DNA of 64,000 bases, from the NCBI RefSeq assembly GCF_017868775.1, contig NZ_CP053381.1:4030001-4094000 (forward strand). The letters are read 5' to 3'. Position 1 is the stretch's first letter, and each line of letters begins with the position of its first letter. This document shows positions 7,785-18,293 of this stretch, piece by piece. This DNA comes from Billgrantia sulfidoxydans (GTDB lineage: Bacteria > Pseudomonadota > Gammaproteobacteria > Pseudomonadales > Halomonadaceae). A program made the position numbers and the translations under genes. The notes below the pieces were generated by a model. The model was not told the origin of the DNA. It was given only the letters and a program-made list of their open reading frames with translations, and made no database searches.

Positions 7785-10252
7785 ACGCCCCATTCCCCAT
7801 ACCCGACGACGAGGCTGCCCGGCGCGCGGGGCTGCCGCCGGGCAGCCGGCTGCACGAGGCCCGCCTGGCCAACGGCTTGGCGATCGCCGCCGCCGAAGTG
7901 CCCGACGCTCGCCAGCAGCGCCTGGTGGGTGTGGTGGACGTGGGCTATCTGGACGAACCCGACGACTGCCGCGGCCTGGCGCACCTGCTCGAGCATGCCC
8001 TGTTCCTGGGCTCGACGGGGTTTCCCCGGGCAGGCGAACTGGCCGGCTGGATCGGCGAGCGCGGCGGTCGCTACAACGCCCGCACCGACGAGACCGCGAC
8101 CGACATCCACCTGCACCTGTCGCCCGGCGATGCCGACGAGGGGCTGGCCCGACTGGTGGACATGCTGGCCCGCCCACGCTTCGATCCCGATCGCATCGCG
8201 CATGAGGTGGCGGTGATCGATGCCGAATTCCACGCCCGGCTGGCCGACCCGATGCTGCACCGGCTGGCGGCCCTCGGCCGGCTCTGCCGCGAGGGGCATC
8301 CCGCCCGGCTCTGCCACGCCGGCCATCGCGATACCCTCGACGACGACATGCCCCGACTAGTCGGCCGGCTCACCGACTTCCACCGCCGCCACTTCCATGC
8401 CGGGCGCATGGCGCTGGTAATGCTGGGCCCGCTGCCGCTCGAAGCACAGCTGGATCTGCTCACGCGGCATGGCGCAGCGCTACCGCCGGGCGACACGCCG
8501 CCGCCACAGCGGGCCTGGCGTTGGGGCCCGCCCGGCGGCGTGGCCTGGCATACCCCCGCGCCCAGGGCCGGCGCCTCGTCGCTCGAACTCATCTGGCCAC
8601 TGCCCGAGGAGACGGCCGCCCATGCCGACTGGCTCGCGGCCGTGACGGCCCGGCTGGCCGACGGCCGCCTCGCCGCCACCCTGCAGGCCGCCATCGAGCT
8701 CGACCGACTCGCGGTCACGCTCACGCCGGAGGGGATGGGCCGTGCACTGGCCCTGCGCCTGGCGCCGGCGCCCGACCTGGAGTCGGTGCAGGCGATGCTG
8801 AGCGCCTGTCGCAGCGCGATGGAGCACGCGCTGGCGACACCACTGCCCACCCCGCCCGCAGCGACCGCGGACCTCGACGCCTGGCCCCGGCGGCACGGCG
8901 TCCAGTTGGCTGCCGGCCACGATCTCACCCGCGCTGCGGCCGACACCCCTGTCGAGCCGCCGCGGGCCTGGCTGGCGCCCGGGCAGTGCCGGCTGCTGTG
9001 GCAGTCTCCCGCCACACCGCACCGCTGGTCGACGCTGGTGGAAACCGGCACCGCCTGGCGCATCCAACCACCGCCGAGCGAGAACGCGCCGCTGCCCTGG
9101 CGGGCACCGCCTGCGCTCAACGTGCGCCCGCTCGGCCCGGATACCGGCGACCCGGCCCCGCGCCGGCCGCGCCATGACGAACGGCTCAGCCTGTGGTGCG
9201 GTGAGCCGATACGCCTGGCGGACGCCCCGGCGGCCAGCCTCTGCCTGGGCTGGCCCGCACCCGCGGCGCACCAGGCCGCCCGGCTGGCCCAGTGGCGGCG
9301 GAACCTTCTGCCGCTGCGTCAGGCCGCCGCCAGCCAGGGCATGCGCATTCATTGTGCGGGAGATGTCCGCGGCGACTGGCTGATCGCCACGGGCACGGCC
9401 GAGCGCCTCGACGCCCTGGTGGAGCTGGCCGTGGCCTGCTGGCCGGAGCGGGCGAGCCCGCGCGCGGACGATCAACCCACGGGCCTGCTGGCCCAGCGCC
9501 TGCTGACCCTGCTCGAAGCCTCGACGCTGCAGGTGGCACGCGCCGACGCGATGCCGGTGCTGGGCTGGTTGAGCGGCCATGGCGACAGCGGGGCGACCGA
9601 GGCGATGATGCACCGCCTCGCCGAACGTCTGTCGGCGGGCCCGCCAGAGGCGGCCGAGCCGTCGCCCCAAGAAGCGAGCGACGACACCCTGCAGCTACCG
9701 CCCCAGGGCGGCGACCACGTCGCGATGCTGGAAGTCGCCGGCCCCGACGACTCGCCGCGCAGCCGATGGCTGCTGCGCCTGCTGGCGCAGTGCCACGATG
9801 CCGCCTTCCATCACGAGATGCGCCAGCAGCGCGGCCTGGGTTACGTGGCAGTGGTGCGCTATCGCGAAGCCTCGGGCTTCCCGCGGCTGGGCTACGTGGT
9901 GCAATCCCCGCACACCGAGCCGGGTGCGTTGCGTCAGGCCATTGCCGACTTCCTGACCCGGCAGGGCGAGGCGCTGGCGCGCCTCACCGCAGCGGAGATG
10001 GAGCGTCGCAGGCGCGGCCTGCTCGCCCACGCCGGCCGCCCCGAGACGCAGGCCGAAGCCATCGCCCAGCTGTGGCAGGCGCTGCGCCGCCAGGCCTCCC
10101 TGAGCCCTCCGCCGCTGCCTTGGCAGCCGCTGCCCTGGGAGGCCGAGGCGCAGGCGCTGGCCTCGCTCCCCGCCGAGGCGCTTCTCTCCCTGGCGAGCGA
10201 CCTCGCCGCGGGCCGCCTGGTGCAGCGCTGGTGGCTCCACACCCCCCAGTGA
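7781..10252 (+). CDS. pqqF: PqqF, M16 zinc peptidase of PQQ biosynthesis
   Basis: An 823-residue insulinase-family (M16) protease, thought to release the crosslinked Glu-Tyr from processed PqqA. The inverted zinc motif HLLEH is at residues 68-72, with Glu149 at the expected 77-residue spacing. A degenerate second M16 half follows (about residues 430-800), giving the two-lobed chamber. It overlaps pqqE by four bases (ATGA). PqqF is found mainly in gammaproteobacteria; many other PQQ producers lack it or place it elsewhere. The active-site residues are intact, so I expect it to be functional. Confidence 0.93.
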   Translation: MNAPFPIPDDEAARRAGLPPGSRLHEARLANGLAIAAAEVPDARQQRLVGVVDVGYLDEPDDCRGLAHLLEHALFLGSTGFPRAGELAGWIGERGGRYNARTDETATDIHLHLSPGDADEGLARLVDMLARPRFDPDRIAHEVAVIDAEFHARLADPMLHRLAALGRLCREGHPARLCHAGHRDTLDDDMPRLVGRLTDFHRRHFHAGRMALVMLGPLPLEAQLDLLTRHGAALPPGDTPPPQRAWRWGPPGGVAWHTPAPRAGASSLELIWPLPEETAAHADWLAAVTARLADGRLAATLQAAIELDRLAVTLTPEGMGRALALRLAPAPDLESVQAMLSACRSAMEHALATPLPTPPAATADLDAWPRRHGVQLAAGHDLTRAAADTPVEPPRAWLAPGQCRLLWQSPATPHRWSTLVETGTAWRIQPPPSENAPLPWRAPPALNVRPLGPDTGDPAPRRPRHDERLSLWCGEPIRLADAPAASLCLGWPAPAAHQAARLAQWRRNLLPLRQAAASQGMRIHCAGDVRGDWLIATGTAERLDALVELAVACWPERASPRADDQPTGLLAQRLLTLLEASTLQVARADAMPVLGWLSGHGDSGATEAMMHRLAERLSAGPPEAAEPSPQEASDDTLQLPPQGGDHVAMLEVAGPDDSPRSRWLLRLLAQCHDAAFHHEMRQQRGLGYVAVVRYREASGFPRLGYVVQSPHTEPGALRQAIADFLTRQGEALARLTAAEMERRRRGLLAHAGRPETQAEAIAQLWQALRRQASLSPPPLPWQPLPWEAEAQALASLPAEALLSLASDLAAGRLVQRWWLHTPQ

Positions 10253-11512
<1,260 letters not shown>

Positions 11513-11620
11513 TAGGCGCCCGGCGCCGTGCCAAGGCGCAGGCGTCAGAAGCCAGGAGAGGAGCGATACACGTCCCAAGCTGTGCCAATGATAACAATGC
11601 CCAAGGGCAAGGAGGCACTC

Positions 11621-11788
11621 ATGAGCCTGATGGACATGATCCAGCGCTGGTTCGGCGGCAAGCCCGCCCCACCGAAGGCCGCGTCTGGCAGTGGAACGAG
11701 AACCACCTCGGCAACGAGCGCATCCCGTACGCCGCCTCCCGCGGCAGCAAGCCCCTCGACAACGACGACACAGGGGAGTCGATCCACC
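11621..11788 (+). other. Possible leader ORF or N-terminal extension of gfa
   Basis: An ATG at 11621 with a very good ribosome-binding sequence (AAGGAGG, five bases before it) opens a frame that runs without a stop into gfa. It encodes [18 protein letters not shown] and then a low-complexity Ser/Thr/Pro stretch. The family does not need these 56 residues, and gfa has its own ATG at 11789. Either a longer Gfa is made, or this is the remnant of a small gene that lost its stop or frame. The +1 frame from about 11675 also reads plausibly ([20 protein letters not shown]), which would fit a frameshifted small protein. Confidence 0.3.
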
Positions 11789-12364
11789 ATGAGCCACCAC
11801 AGCGTTCACATCCATCCCGCCGTCGACGACGGCGTCAAGCGCGGCAGCGAGAGTTTCACCGGCGGCAAGCTCTACTGCCACTGCAGCAGCAATCAGGTCG
11901 AGGTGACGGTCGACGCCCAGTGTGCCCACAACCATGTGTGCGGCTGCACCAAGTGCTGGAAGCCCGAAGGCGCGCTGTTCTCGATGGTGGCCGTAGTGCC
12001 CCGCGACAAGCTGCGGGTCACCGCTCACGAGGAGAAGCTCGAAGTGGTCGATCCGGCCGCCGCCATCCAGCGTCATGCCTGCAAGGAGTGCGGCGTACAC
12101 ATGTACGGCCGTATCGAGAACACCGGGCATCCTTTCCACGGGCTCGACTTCATTCACACCGAGCTCTCCTACGACGAGGGCTGGGCCGGCCCCGAGTTCG
12201 CCGCCTTCGTCTCGTCGATCATCGAGTCCGGCGCCGACCCGGAGAACATGGGCAACGTCCGTGCGCGGCTGCAGGAGCTGGGCCTGCCGCCCTACGACTG
12301 CCTCTCGCCGCCGCTGATGGATGCCATCGCCACGCATACCGCCAAGGCCAAGGGGGTGCTTTGA
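11789..12364 (+). CDS. gfa: S-(hydroxymethyl)glutathione synthase (formaldehyde-activating)
   Basis: A 191-residue zinc protein of the GFA family that condenses formaldehyde with glutathione, or binds glutathione near FrmA. Zinc-site Cys clusters are [21 protein letters not shown] and [12 protein letters not shown]. The length from this ATG matches the family; AGGGGAG lies about eleven bases upstream. It follows frmA by 276 bases that include a possible leader ORF. It converges on an M20 amidohydrolase gene. Confidence 0.9.
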   Translation: MSHHSVHIHPAVDDGVKRGSESFTGGKLYCHCSSNQVEVTVDAQCAHNHVCGCTKCWKPEGALFSMVAVVPRDKLRVTAHEEKLEVVDPAAAIQRHACKECGVHMYGRIENTGHPFHGLDFIHTELSYDEGWAGPEFAAFVSSIIESGADPENMGNVRARLQELGLPPYDCLSPPLMDAIATHTAKAKGVL

Positions 12365-12392
12365 GCGGGACAGGGCGCCATCTCACAGCCAC

Positions 12393-12427
12393 ACACCATG
12401 GGCTCGCCGAGTGCGGGCCCATGGTGT
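12393..12427. terminator. Hairpin between convergent gfa and the amidohydrolase gene
   Basis: Perfect 11-base arms, ACACCATGGGC and GCCCATGGTGT, with a 13-base loop in the 90-base convergent gap. T-runs are absent on both sides, so it may act with Rho or as a processing signal for both transcripts. Confidence 0.55.
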
Positions 12428-12454
12428 CGCGACGCCTACTGACTGGCTGGTAAC

Positions 12455-13759
12455 TCAGTCTCCCAAGTAGGAAAGTGCGCCTGCCACCATGGCCTCGATC
12501 CCGGTCCTGAGGGTTTTCCCGTTGCCGGGAAAGTAGTAGGGCGAGTGAGGCATCTCCAGGTGGCGCATCTTCTCCCCCACGCTGGTCCCCGGTGTCGATT
12601 GCCAGCGATCCTCCGGCGTGGCGCCGATGAACCAGTAAACGTAAGGGATGTCGCCGCCGCCGAATCCGCCGGCGTCGGCATTGCCGAAGAGCGGGAAGTC
12701 CTCGCTGCCGTTCAGACGCGGCATCACATAGAGGCACGCTTCGCCGAAGTGTTGCGCATGGGCCTGGCGTACATGGGCCACCGCCGTCGGGTCGTTGTGC
12801 ATGGCGATGGTCTCGTTGAGCACGCGGAACGTCGGCGGCTGCGGCGAGCGCCCGGCCTCGCACTCGGCGCGCACGATGCGCTCGATGGCGGCTACCACCT
12901 GGCGGTGCAGGGCGTCATCAAAGCTGCGGATATTGATCTCGAGCTCCGCGGAGTGCGGGATGATGTTGGCCTGGGTGCCGGCATGCAGCTTGCCGACCGT
13001 GACCACCACCGTCTCCTCGGGCGGCACCTCGCGGGCGACGATGGTCTGCAGGCGGGTCACCACGTGGGCGGCGATCACCACCGGGTCCACCGTCTGGGCG
13101 GGCATGGAACCGTGGCCGCCGGCGCCGTGCAGGGTCACCGCCAGGTTGGTGCACGCCGCCATGGCGCTGCCGGTGATATGCCCGACCGTTCCCGCCAGGG
13201 CCGGCATGTTGTGCTGCCCCAGGATCACGTCGGGGCGGGCGAAGCGCGCATAAAGGCCGTCGTCGAGCATGGCCCTGGCGCCGCCAAAGATCTCCTCGGC
13301 GGGCTGGCAGACCAGCATCAGGGTACCGCGCCAGTGCTCCCTGAGCGCCGCCATCACGCCGGCGGCACCGACCAGGCAGCTGCTGTGCAGGTCATGGCCG
13401 CAGGCGTGCATCAGCGGGACGGCATCGCCCCCCTCCGTGGTGGCGGTTTCCCGGCTGGCGAACTCCAGTCCAGTCTCCTCCCGGATGGGCAGTGCGTCCA
13501 TGTCGCCACGCAGCATCACGGTGGGCCCCTCACCGTTGCGCAGCAGCGCCACCACGCCGGTGCCGCCGACACCACGCGTCACTTCATAGCCCAGCCCCTC
13601 GAGGGCGGTCGCGAGTCGCTCGCCGGTGCGGTGCTCCTGGAAAGGCAGTTCTGGGTACTGATGCAACTGCCGATAGAGCGCCTGGAACTCCTCGAAGCCG
13701 GCCTCCACCTGGGCGCGCACGGCGCCCTTGAGATCTCGATCGGGGGTTAACGTCGTCAT
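12455..13759 (-). CDS. M20-family amidohydrolase, hippurate hydrolase-like
   Basis: A 434-residue M20D metallohydrolase that removes acyl groups from N-acyl amino acids. Metal-site motifs are RGDMDALPI, HACGHDLHS (Cys120, His122) and QPAEE (Glu155/156), then GGHGSMP in the dimerisation domain and a C-terminal NGSEDF. No signal peptide is seen, so it is cytoplasmic. Two adjacent ATGs (13762 and 13759) follow AGGAGG; the second has the better five-base spacing. The next gene upstream is a sodium symporter for the likely substrate. Hippurate (benzoylglycine) is an attractive but unproven substrate because the ben/cat genes are nearby. Confidence 0.85.
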   Translation of the reverse strand: MTTLTPDRDLKGAVRAQVEAGFEEFQALYRQLHQYPELPFQEHRTGERLATALEGLGYEVTRGVGGTGVVALLRNGEGPTVMLRGDMDALPIREETGLEFASRETATTEGGDAVPLMHACGHDLHSSCLVGAAGVMAALREHWRGTLMLVCQPAEEIFGGARAMLDDGLYARFARPDVILGQHNMPALAGTVGHITGSAMAACTNLAVTLHGAGGHGSMPAQTVDPVVIAAHVVTRLQTIVAREVPPEETVVVTVGKLHAGTQANIIPHSAELEINIRSFDDALHRQVVAAIERIVRAECEAGRSPQPPTFRVLNETIAMHNDPTAVAHVRQAHAQHFGEACLYVMPRLNGSEDFPLFGNADAGGFGGGDIPYVYWFIGATPEDRWQSTPGTSVGEKMRHLEMPHSPYYFPGNGKTLRTGIEAMVAGALSYLGD

Positions 13760-13775
13760 CATGGCCTCCTGGCGG

Positions 13776-15239
13776 TTAGTGACTGGGGGTGCTGGACACT
13801 GGGTGGCCATTGCGCGAGGCGTGGCCGAGCCCCTGCCATGCCGCCACCACGCCCACGTTGAGCAGCATGGCCCAGACGCCGGCATGCCAGCCCAGCGGCG
13901 AGCTCCAGGCGAACTCCATCAGCAGGTAGGCCACGCTTCCCGCCAGGGCGCCGGCCATCACGCTGGCACGGCGCAGGCTCGGCAGGAACAGCGCGCCGAT
14001 GACCATCGGGAAGAGCTGCACGATCAGCCCGTAGGCGCCGAGCAGCAGCAGCACCAGCGAGGCGGGATTGGCCAGAGCGAACAGGTAGGCCACCAGCGAC
14101 AGGCCCAGCACGCTCCAGCGCGTCACGCTCACCGTGGTGTGCTCGCTGGCATGTTTCATCACGGTGGGCCCCAGCACGTCGCGCACCAGCACGATGGCGG
14201 CGGTATGCGCCAGATTGGCACCGGTGGACATCGCCGCCGCCAGCGCGCCGGAGAGCATCAGGCCGATGACCCAGGGCGAGAAGTCGGCCACGTCGATGAC
14301 CATACGCAGCAGCACGGTGTCGGCACGTGTCAACGGCTCGTCGGCAAACACCAGGATGCCGGCGAAGCCGATGAACAGAAGAGGCACCAGCAGGTAGGCG
14401 TAGAGCGGGTAGAAGACGCTGACCTTGCGCAGCGTCCGGCCGCTGTCGGCGGAATAGAACTTCATGAACAAATGCGGCCACATGGCACCACCGAAGGCGC
14501 TCACCAGCACCGCCGTGCTGAAATAGCCCCAGTGCATACCGGTGGCCCCCGGCATGGTGAGGTACTCCGGCGCCGCCTGCTGTAGCTGGGCAAACATCTC
14601 ACCCACCCCGCCATAGAGGCGCTCCGGAATCGCCAGCCCCAGGAACCAGGCGATGGCGATCATCATGATGCCCTGAACCAGGTTGGTCCAACCGATGCCG
14701 CTCAGACCGCTGCAGAACACGTAGGCCGCCACTACCACGAAGGCCAGCAGGGCGCCGAGCCAGAAGGGGATCAGTCCGCCGGTGGCGGCCTGGAACAGAA
14801 GGCCGGCCCCGGCGATCTGGATGGTCAGGTAGGGCACCAGGGCCAGAACGCCGATCCCCCCTGCGAGCATGCCCAGCGACTTGCTCCGGTAGTGGTCGGC
14901 GATCATGTCACCCTGGGTCAGGTAGCCCTTTTCACGGCCGAGCTCCGCCACCCGCGGCCCCAGCGCCCATATGGTGATCGGAATCAGCGCCAGGTAGGCG
15001 AGGATGTAGAAGGCCGGCGAACCGTGCTGGTAGGCCCAGCCCGGCGCGCCGAGGAAGGCAAAGGCGGAAAAGATCTCGGCCCCGAGGATGAAGAACAGGA
15101 TCACCACGCCGACGTGTCGACCGCCGGCCACGTAGCCCTCCAGGCTGGAATCCGACTGGCCGCGCGCCCGCAGCCCCACCCACAGCACCATGGCGAGATA
15201 GGCCAGGGTGATACCGACCACGATCAGGGAATCAGTCAT
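13776..15239 (-). CDS. Sodium:solute symporter (SSS family, MctP-like)
   Basis: A 487-residue inner-membrane protein with about 13 hydrophobic segments and SSS-family features (FILGAEIFSAFAFLGAPGWAY, and the long GSPAFYILAYLALIPI region). Related symporters with an upstream DUF3311 protein move monocarboxylates or similar small organic acids with sodium. Its start overlaps the DUF3311 gene by eight bases and it is followed after 16 bases by the amidohydrolase, so the three genes form an uptake-and-cleavage operon. The substrate cannot be read from sequence. Confidence 0.88.
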   Translation of the reverse strand: MTDSLIVVGITLAYLAMVLWVGLRARGQSDSSLEGYVAGGRHVGVVILFFILGAEIFSAFAFLGAPGWAYQHGSPAFYILAYLALIPITIWALGPRVAELGREKGYLTQGDMIADHYRSKSLGMLAGGIGVLALVPYLTIQIAGAGLLFQAATGGLIPFWLGALLAFVVVAAYVFCSGLSGIGWTNLVQGIMMIAIAWFLGLAIPERLYGGVGEMFAQLQQAAPEYLTMPGATGMHWGYFSTAVLVSAFGGAMWPHLFMKFYSADSGRTLRKVSVFYPLYAYLLVPLLFIGFAGILVFADEPLTRADTVLLRMVIDVADFSPWVIGLMLSGALAAAMSTGANLAHTAAIVLVRDVLGPTVMKHASEHTTVSVTRWSVLGLSLVAYLFALANPASLVLLLLGAYGLIVQLFPMVIGALFLPSLRRASVMAGALAGSVAYLLMEFAWSSPLGWHAGVWAMLLNVGVVAAWQGLGHASRNGHPVSSTPSH

Positions 15240-15444
15240 GGCGGTTCCCTCCATGGCGCACCACGAAAGCCACCCACATGCCGGCGAACAGCACCAGCAT
15301 CCACAGGGCATACCAGAAGAACAGGAAAGGAAGCCCCAGCACGGTGGGCTCGATGCGATTGGCAATCAGGGCGCCGGGCCAGATCATGGCCAGGGTACAC
15401 AATGAGAAGTGCAGGCCCGTCAGGCGTTGGTAGGTCTTGGTCAT
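15232..15444 (-). CDS. DUF3311 small membrane protein, symporter partner
   Basis: A 70-residue protein with two membrane segments (about residues 10-30 and 36-60) separated by NRIEPTVLGLPFLFFWY, the hallmark of DUF3311. Genes of this family sit directly upstream of SSS symporters and probably encode a small subunit or stabiliser. The start is the ATG at 15444; the ribosome-binding sequence is weak. It is the first gene of the operon and is divergent from a LysR regulator. Confidence 0.85.
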   Translation of the reverse strand: MTKTYQRLTGLHFSLCTLAMIWPGALIANRIEPTVLGLPFLFFWYALWMLVLFAGMWVAFVVRHGGNRHD

Positions 15445-15510
15445 GGGATCGTCCAGCTCGCCGCAGCGAGTCTTGTTATGGGTTGTACCTTGACTATGGG
15501 CCAGGCCAAG

Positions 15511-15559
15511 CGATAGAAAAAATATCGATAGTGAATCCCAGCCATATCGTTTTGGTATG
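15511..15559. promoter_or_regulatory. LysR-type sites between the symporter operon and its regulator
   Basis: Two inverted repeats lie in the 134-base divergent gap: CGATA-N7-TATCG at 15511-15527 and CATA-N9-TATG at 15543-15559. The second contains a T-N11-A core as expected for LysR proteins and ends 19 bases before the regulator start. They fit a recognition site and an autoregulatory site. Confidence 0.5.
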
Positions 15560-15578
15560 AGCTTACTGGAGCCCGCCC

Positions 15579-16487
15579 ATGGAATTCCGTCAGCTCCATT
15601 ATTTCGTCGCCGTGGTGGAAGAAGGCTCGATTTCGGCGGCGAGCCGCCGGGTGCATGTCGCCCAACCTGCGCTGACCCGCCAGATCCGTCTGCTGGAGGA
15701 AGATCTCGAGACGCGCCTATTCGATCGCCATGCCCGGGGCATGCGCCTGACGGTAGCCGGCCAGGCACTCTACGAGGAAGCGCAGGAACTGCTCGACCGG
15801 CGCACTCGGCTCAGGGCGCGCCTCTCTGCGCTTGGACAGGGCGTAATCGGCAAAGTCAGCCTGGGCGTGACGGTGACGCACCTGTGGGTGCCTGAGGTGG
15901 CAGGACTGCTAGGACGCTATCGCGACCGCTATCCACAGGTGGCCTTCGAGGTCTTCCCGCTGCTCTCGGGGCCGCAGCTCGATCGGCTGCGGGAAGGTAG
16001 CCTGGATGCCGGCATTCTCTACCTCGATGAAAGCGGCCCGCCGGGGCTCGAGACCCGCCTGCTGCAGCACGACCACCTGATCCTCGCCGTTCCGGAAGCC
16101 TCGCGTTGGGCGCGCAAGCCGCCGGCAACACTCCCCGAGCTGGCCGATGCCGACTTCGTGTGGGGCTTCCGCAGCGCCTCACCGATCTACTTCGACCGCA
16201 TCCAGGCCCACTTCCAGCGCCTCGACTTTCACCCCCGGGTCGTGCAGTACGGCGCGGACAATATCGCCATCCTCAGCATGGTGGCCGCAGGGCTGGGCAT
16301 CGCCATCCTGCCGGCGGCCAGCAGCTGCCACCCCATGCCCGGCATTCGTTTCGTGAGCCTGCCGGAGCTCGACGCCTGCGCCATGCCGCTTTGGTTCGCC
16401 TGGCGACCGGACAACGACTCGCCGGCGCTCGACAACCTGATCGCGCTGGTCGAGAGCTTCGACGCGCCCGCCGGGATGGCCGATTAG
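15579..16487 (+). CDS. LysR-family transcription regulator
   Basis: A 302-residue LysR regulator: an N-terminal winged helix (residues 1-65, with SISAASRRVHVAQPALTRQIRLLE) followed by a two-lobed effector domain from about residue 90. It is divergent from the DUF3311-symporter-amidohydrolase operon and probably activates it in response to the imported compound or its product. It resembles CatR/NodD-like members broadly, but its effector is unknown. Its 3' end meets the zeta-like gene head-on with a six-base gap. Confidence 0.88.
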   Translation: MEFRQLHYFVAVVEEGSISAASRRVHVAQPALTRQIRLLEEDLETRLFDRHARGMRLTVAGQALYEEAQELLDRRTRLRARLSALGQGVIGKVSLGVTVTHLWVPEVAGLLGRYRDRYPQVAFEVFPLLSGPQLDRLREGSLDAGILYLDESGPPGLETRLLQHDHLILAVPEASRWARKPPATLPELADADFVWGFRSASPIYFDRIQAHFQRLDFHPRVVQYGADNIAILSMVAAGLGIAILPAASSCHPMPGIRFVSLPELDACAMPLWFAWRPDNDSPALDNLIALVESFDAPAGMAD

Positions 16488-16493
16488 GGCCCG

Positions 16494-18209
16494 TCAATCC
16501 GGCACCCCCAGCGCGGCAAACAGCTCGGCGAGTTCCGCCTCCTGGCGCCTGGCCTGCAGCAATTCGGCGTCCTCCACCGCGAAACGGCCCGAGCCGGCGC
16601 GCAGGTACGTCTTGCCGCTCGTGGCGTCGACGAAGCGGACCTCCGGTACCCTGGCGAGGCACTGCTTGAGGAAGGTGCAGTTGTTGGCCACCGCAAGCAC
16701 GTCGCCGCCGGGATAGACCTCCGCCGGGCACGTCGCCGCGGTGTTGATCTTCTTGTAGCGCTCGATGTCGACCAGGCCCAGCGGGTCCAGGATGTGGAGT
16801 ACCTCACGGGTGCCGTGGGCGATGACCTCGGGCGGGGTATGCCTGGGCACGCTGTTGTCGAGAAACACGTACTTGAAGCGCGGTCGCGGGCTTTCCAGCC
16901 ACTTGAAGAACACCCTGGGCATGCCGTCGTAGGCCTCCACGCAGTGTCCCAGGAAGTCCGACACCGCCTTGTAGCGCCCGCGCTCCAGCCCCCGCTGCCA
17001 GCCCCGCTCCACCGTGGCCTCCGGCGGGGTGATGACGAAGTACATGTGCATGGTGGAGACATACTTGGCATAGGTGCCATCCAGCAATTGCGGCACCGTC
17101 TCCGACGAGAAGCTGTCGAAGCGAAAGCGGTCGATCAGCAGATGGGGAATGGTGCGATCCCGCTGCGCCTTGTCGCGGATGTAGCGATCGAGCTTGGCAT
17201 CGATCAGCTTGACCTCCTTGCCCGCCAGGCGGCCGGCATACTTGTAGGCTTCCCCTAGCGCCTCATAGTCGAGCAGCAGGCGGCGCCAGATATCGGGAGT
17301 GATGGTGCCGTACCGATCCGGTGGCAGGCCCAGGTCCTGCAGCGTATGTCTCAGCAGGTGGCGCAGGGAGCTCTTGCCGGCCGCCGAGGCGCCCTTGAGG
17401 CTGACCAGGATCGGCTCGTCGGCAAGCGGCACCCGATCGTAGCCCTCCTGCTCGATGGCCCGCTCGACGTGCGGTGCCACCAGCTGGCCAATCAAGCGGC
17501 TGCCGTAGTCGTTGCCGGCATGCCGGGTGATCAAGCGCGCCAGCACCTCGCGGTCCATCCCGATATGGCCCTGGGCCGCGGCAATCGAACTCAGCACCCG
17601 ATAGGCGCTCTTGTAGACGGCCTGCTCCAGCTCATCCTGGGCCGCCAGCCCCCTCTGCTTGATGGCCTGGATGGCATCGTGGTGGCGCTCCTCCAGCGAG
17701 CGGCGATCCGGTGGCCGCGGCTGGGCAGGCCGCCTGCCCAGCCAACGCGCCAGCAAGGAGACGGGTTCGGGATCACCCGCCTCCGGTTCCGGGGCGAAAG
17801 CCTCCGCCAGGATCTCCTCCGCCCTGCCCCGTATCGACGCGCAGAGTCGGTCGAATGCCTGCTGGAACGCCGGCAGCTGGGGAGTGAGGTAGTCGGCCAG
17901 GATCTTGAGCACGATGCGGCGGAAGTTGTGCCCCAGCACCTCTTCCTGCTCGCCCTCGTGCACCAGGATGTCGGCGGTGACCCGCACGATCAGCTCGTGC
18001 AGCACCAGGCGCTCGGCGCGGAACGCGACCAGCTCCTCCTCCTCGAGCCCGGTGAGCACCCGCAGCTCGGGGATCTCGGCCAGGTCGGAAGAGACGTTGG
18101 CCGTGCGATGAATGGTCTCCAGGGGCCGGTAGCGCCTGGGCAGGTCGGCCTCGAGGCCGGGGTTCCACGCCGAGTACTCGGCAGCAGCTCGATCAAGCAT
18201 AGGCGCCAC
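16494..18209 (-). CDS. Solitary zeta-toxin-like P-loop kinase with a novel N-terminal domain
   Basis: A 571-residue cytoplasmic protein. Residues 1-255 are a helical, charged region I do not recognise. Residues 265-480 look like a zeta/PezT-type nucleotide kinase: Walker A GASAAGKSS at 273-281, then TPDIWRRLLLDYEALGEAYKYAG, HLLIDRFRFDSFSSE, and ITPPEATVERGWQRGLERGRY near residue 410, which resembles the zeta lid region. A C-terminal segment (480-571) follows. No epsilon-type antitoxin gene is adjacent. Translation starts at GTG 18209, or at the ATG at 18200; neither has a clear ribosome-binding sequence. Whether it acts as a toxin, a sugar-nucleotide kinase or a regulatory kinase is open. Confidence 0.7.
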   Translation of the reverse strand: MAPMLDRAAAEYSAWNPGLEADLPRRYRPLETIHRTANVSSDLAEIPELRVLTGLEEEELVAFRAERLVLHELIVRVTADILVHEGEQEEVLGHNFRRIVLKILADYLTPQLPAFQQAFDRLCASIRGRAEEILAEAFAPEPEAGDPEPVSLLARWLGRRPAQPRPPDRRSLEERHHDAIQAIKQRGLAAQDELEQAVYKSAYRVLSSIAAAQGHIGMDREVLARLITRHAGNDYGSRLIGQLVAPHVERAIEQEGYDRVPLADEPILVSLKGASAAGKSSLRHLLRHTLQDLGLPPDRYGTITPDIWRRLLLDYEALGEAYKYAGRLAGKEVKLIDAKLDRYIRDKAQRDRTIPHLLIDRFRFDSFSSETVPQLLDGTYAKYVSTMHMYFVITPPEATVERGWQRGLERGRYKAVSDFLGHCVEAYDGMPRVFFKWLESPRPRFKYVFLDNSVPRHTPPEVIAHGTREVLHILDPLGLVDIERYKKINTAATCPAEVYPGGDVLAVANNCTFLKQCLARVPEVRFVDATSGKTYLRAGSGRFAVEDAELLQARRQEAELAELFAALGVPD

Positions 18210-18293
18210 GCACGTGCGGAGGTGTCAGGCCGATAGCCGGCGGTCATGCCTCGACATTGGCCGAATTTCTCATGCGGGGCAATCACGGCTCGA

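Noticed and set aside
8480..9670. Long minus-strand frame inside pqqF
   Set aside because: Arg/Gly-rich shadow of pqqF with no recognisable domain.
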